NCBI RefSeq assembly: GCF_035953295.1 | Contig: NZ_CP108370.1 | Location: 62,001-126,000 of the forward strand | Origin: Streptomyces sp. NBC_01335 | GTDB taxonomy: Bacteria; Actinomycetota; Actinomycetes; Streptomycetales; Streptomycetaceae | Length of the DNA: 64,000 nucleotides | Direction of reading: 5' to 3' | In this document: positions 62,802 to 64,000 of the stretch, one piece after another | Layout of the letters: each line of letters opens with the position of its first letter | How positions within the stretch are numbered: the stretch's first letter is position 1 | Notes under the pieces: generated by a model | The model's database searches: none | What the model was told of the DNA's origin: nothing | What the model saw: only the letters and a program-made list of their open reading frames with translations | Program-made: the position numbers and the translations under genes

Positions 62802-63302
62802 ATGAACGCACCGAAGAGGGACGAACTGCTCGCCGAGGCCGTACGGCTGCGCACCGAGGGCCGTACGGAGGAGGCCAGGGAACGACTGCTCGCCCTGACC
62901 GCGCAATTCCCGGAGGACGCGGAGGTCGCCTATCAGACAGCGTGGGCGCACGACGCCCTCGGCCTGGAGGCCGAGGCGGTGGCGTACTACGAGCGCTGCC
63001 TGTCGGGCGGTCACCTCGGCGAGGAGGACCGTCGGGGCGCGCTCGTCGGCCTCGGCAGCACGTACCGGGTGCTCGGCAGGTACGGGCAGGCCGTCGAGAC
63101 GCTCCGTAAGGGGGTGGCGGAGTTCCCCGACGACGGGGCGCTGCACACCTTCCTGGCGATGGCGCTGTACAACACCGGCGAGCACCACGAGGCGATGGGC
63201 CTGCTGCTGAGGCTCGTCGCGTCGACCAGTGAGGACCCGTACGTGAGGCAGTACCGCACCGCCATCGAGCACTACGCGACCGGCCTCGACGGGACGGTGT
63301 GA
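62802..63302 (+). CDS. Tetratricopeptide-repeat protein
   Basis: 166 residues made of helical pairs with TPR spacing: EEARERLLALTAQFPEDAEV, AVAYYERCLSGGHLGEEDRR and GRYGQAVETLRKGVAEFPDD. No signal or membrane helix, so cytoplasmic protein-protein scaffold. Start ATG 62802 or 62793 (in frame); neither has a strong ribosome site. Partner unknown. Confidence 0.85.
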   Translation: MNAPKRDELLAEAVRLRTEGRTEEARERLLALTAQFPEDAEVAYQTAWAHDALGLEAEAVAYYERCLSGGHLGEEDRRGALVGLGSTYRVLGRYGQAVETLRKGVAEFPDDGALHTFLAMALYNTGEHHEAMGLLLRLVASTSEDPYVRQYRTAIEHYATGLDGTV

Positions 63303-63491
63303 CCGGACCGTCGCTTCCGCGCTCCTCCCGGACACCGTCTTCGCCGGTCCGTAGCCGTGGCTGCCGCGCGGACAGCCGGTGCTCCCCGAACGGCCGGTTC
63401 GCGTACTCCTGAAGGTCATCCCCTGCTCCTATCGTGCTCCATGTTGACGCGTCCGCATCAACTTCGACGGTCTGGGTGAGGGTGAGGGTCC

Positions 63492-64000
63492 ATGAAGCAG
63501 GGATGGCGCCGGTGGGTGACGGCCGCCGCGGCCGGGTTGTTCTGCGTGGCGGTCTCGGCCGGCAGCGCACAGTCCGCCACGGGCCAGGGCGGCAGCTCGT
63601 ACGGCGCGACGACGGGCGTCGGGGTGCACAACGCGTACGAGAAGTCGACGTTCACCTACTTCGCCGACGCGCTCGACTCCGGGGCGGCGATGCTCGAACT
63701 CGACGTGTGGACCAACGCGTTCGGCAGTTCGTGGCGCGTCTCCCACAGCAACCCGCTCGGCAACGACAACAACTGCGAGAACGCCGCGAGCGCCGCCGAG
63801 CTGCGCAGCAAGCCCCGCAACCAGAACCTCGCCGGCTGCCTCTCCGACATCCGCGCCTGGCACGACGTCCACCCGGGGCACCGGCCCGTCGTGCTGAAGG
63901 TCGAGCTCAAGGACGGATTCCTCGGCACGAGCGGACGCGGTCCTGCCGAACTGGACGCGCTGCTCACGGCGAAGCTCGGCGACGCGCTCTACCGCCCCGC
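63492..64000 (+). CDS. Secreted calcium-dependent PI-PLC-like phosphodiesterase, 5' part (runs off the right edge)
   Basis: First ~169 residues. A basic start (MKQGWRRWV) and hydrophobic segment ending near SAGSAQSA form a signal peptide. The mature part has GVGVHNAYEKSTFTYFADAL, then ELDVWTNAFGSSWRVSHSNP and PVVLKVELKD, matching the TIM-barrel phosphoinositide phospholipase C fold of the Ca2+-dependent PI-PLC-C1 group: His in VHNAY, acidic ELD and His in RVSHSN are the expected active-site residues. GAGGG lies just before ATG 63492. The rest is outside the window. Confidence 0.8.
   Translation, partial: MKQGWRRWVTAAAAGLFCVAVSAGSAQSATGQGGSSYGATTGVGVHNAYEKSTFTYFADALDSGAAMLELDVWTNAFGSSWRVSHSNPLGNDNNCENAASAAELRSKPRNQNLAGCLSDIRAWHDVHPGHRPVVLKVELKDGFLGTSGRGPAELDALLTAKLGDALYRP

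Overview
The window is high-GC actinobacterial chromosome, almost certainly Streptomyces. Coding frames are strongly G/C at third positions, ATGA/GTGA start-stop overlaps are common, and it carries a complete coelichelin (cch) siderophore locus, DmdR/IdeR-type iron boxes, an ArpA/ScbR-type receptor homologue, CebR-type operators and a small gene with a TTA (bldA-dependent) codon. No rRNA, tRNA, CRISPR array, insertion sequence or integrase was seen. Function calls come from reading motifs and domain order by eye; no database search was run.

Left flank (1-4.6 kb): the 5' part of pntA, a methyltransferase translationally coupled to a GNAT-NUDIX fusion, then decayed sequence: the C-terminal piece of an MFS transporter, a tail of an unknown + strand gene, and an F420/FMN-type PPOX gene broken by one in-frame TAA.

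Siderophore locus (4.65-28.0 kb): cchK (MbtH), cchJ (esterase), cchI and cchG (half-ABC exporters with complementary defective motifs), cchH (three-module NRPS), cchF-cchE-cchD-cchC (ferri-siderophore uptake), cchB (ornithine N5-hydroxylase) and cchA (formyltransferase). The adenylation-pocket residues read DINYWGGIG, DFWNIGMVH and DMENLGLIN (plus the invariant Lys), the pattern known for coelichelin. Iron boxes lie in the cchK/cchJ and cchB/cchA divergent spacers and in front of cchF, so synthesis, export, uptake and hydrolysis should be switched on together by iron starvation.

Middle (28-43 kb): a mosaic of small metabolic and regulatory units: SRPBCC protein, aldo/keto reductase with divergent LysR, a 38-aa TTA-containing membrane protein, GlxA-type AraC regulator, GAPDH, MFS with divergent CGNR regulator, sugar O-acetyltransferase with coupled TetR and a 16-bp palindrome abutting its start codon, a tightly overlapped three-gene operon (ICL/PEP-mutase-family lyase, small secreted acidic protein, SBF-like transporter), then an ABM-type monooxygenase, an apparently deleted tetR, an epoxide-hydrolase-like enzyme and an HxlR regulator.

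Acid-sugar region (43-49.3 kb): a PaaI thioesterase, then a catabolic unit of OtnC-like aldolase and OtnK-type kinase divergent from a SAF-domain oxidoreductase, GntP permease and DeoR regulator. The divergent spacer holds two identical TGTTAACA palindromes 41 bp apart.

Right part (49.3-64 kb): an SDR divergent from a gamma-butyrolactone-receptor homologue coupled to a quinone-oxidoreductase-like gene; an NB-ARC-like ATPase without a DNA-binding domain; a PepSY lipoprotein; a DUF6296-like protein; a small tyrosine phosphatase; signal peptidase I; two DinB proteins, DUF4230 and DUF4389 proteins; a decayed locus retaining a CebR-type promoter; a VanZ protein with a very basic tail; a TPR protein; and the start of a secreted calcium-dependent PI-PLC-like enzyme.
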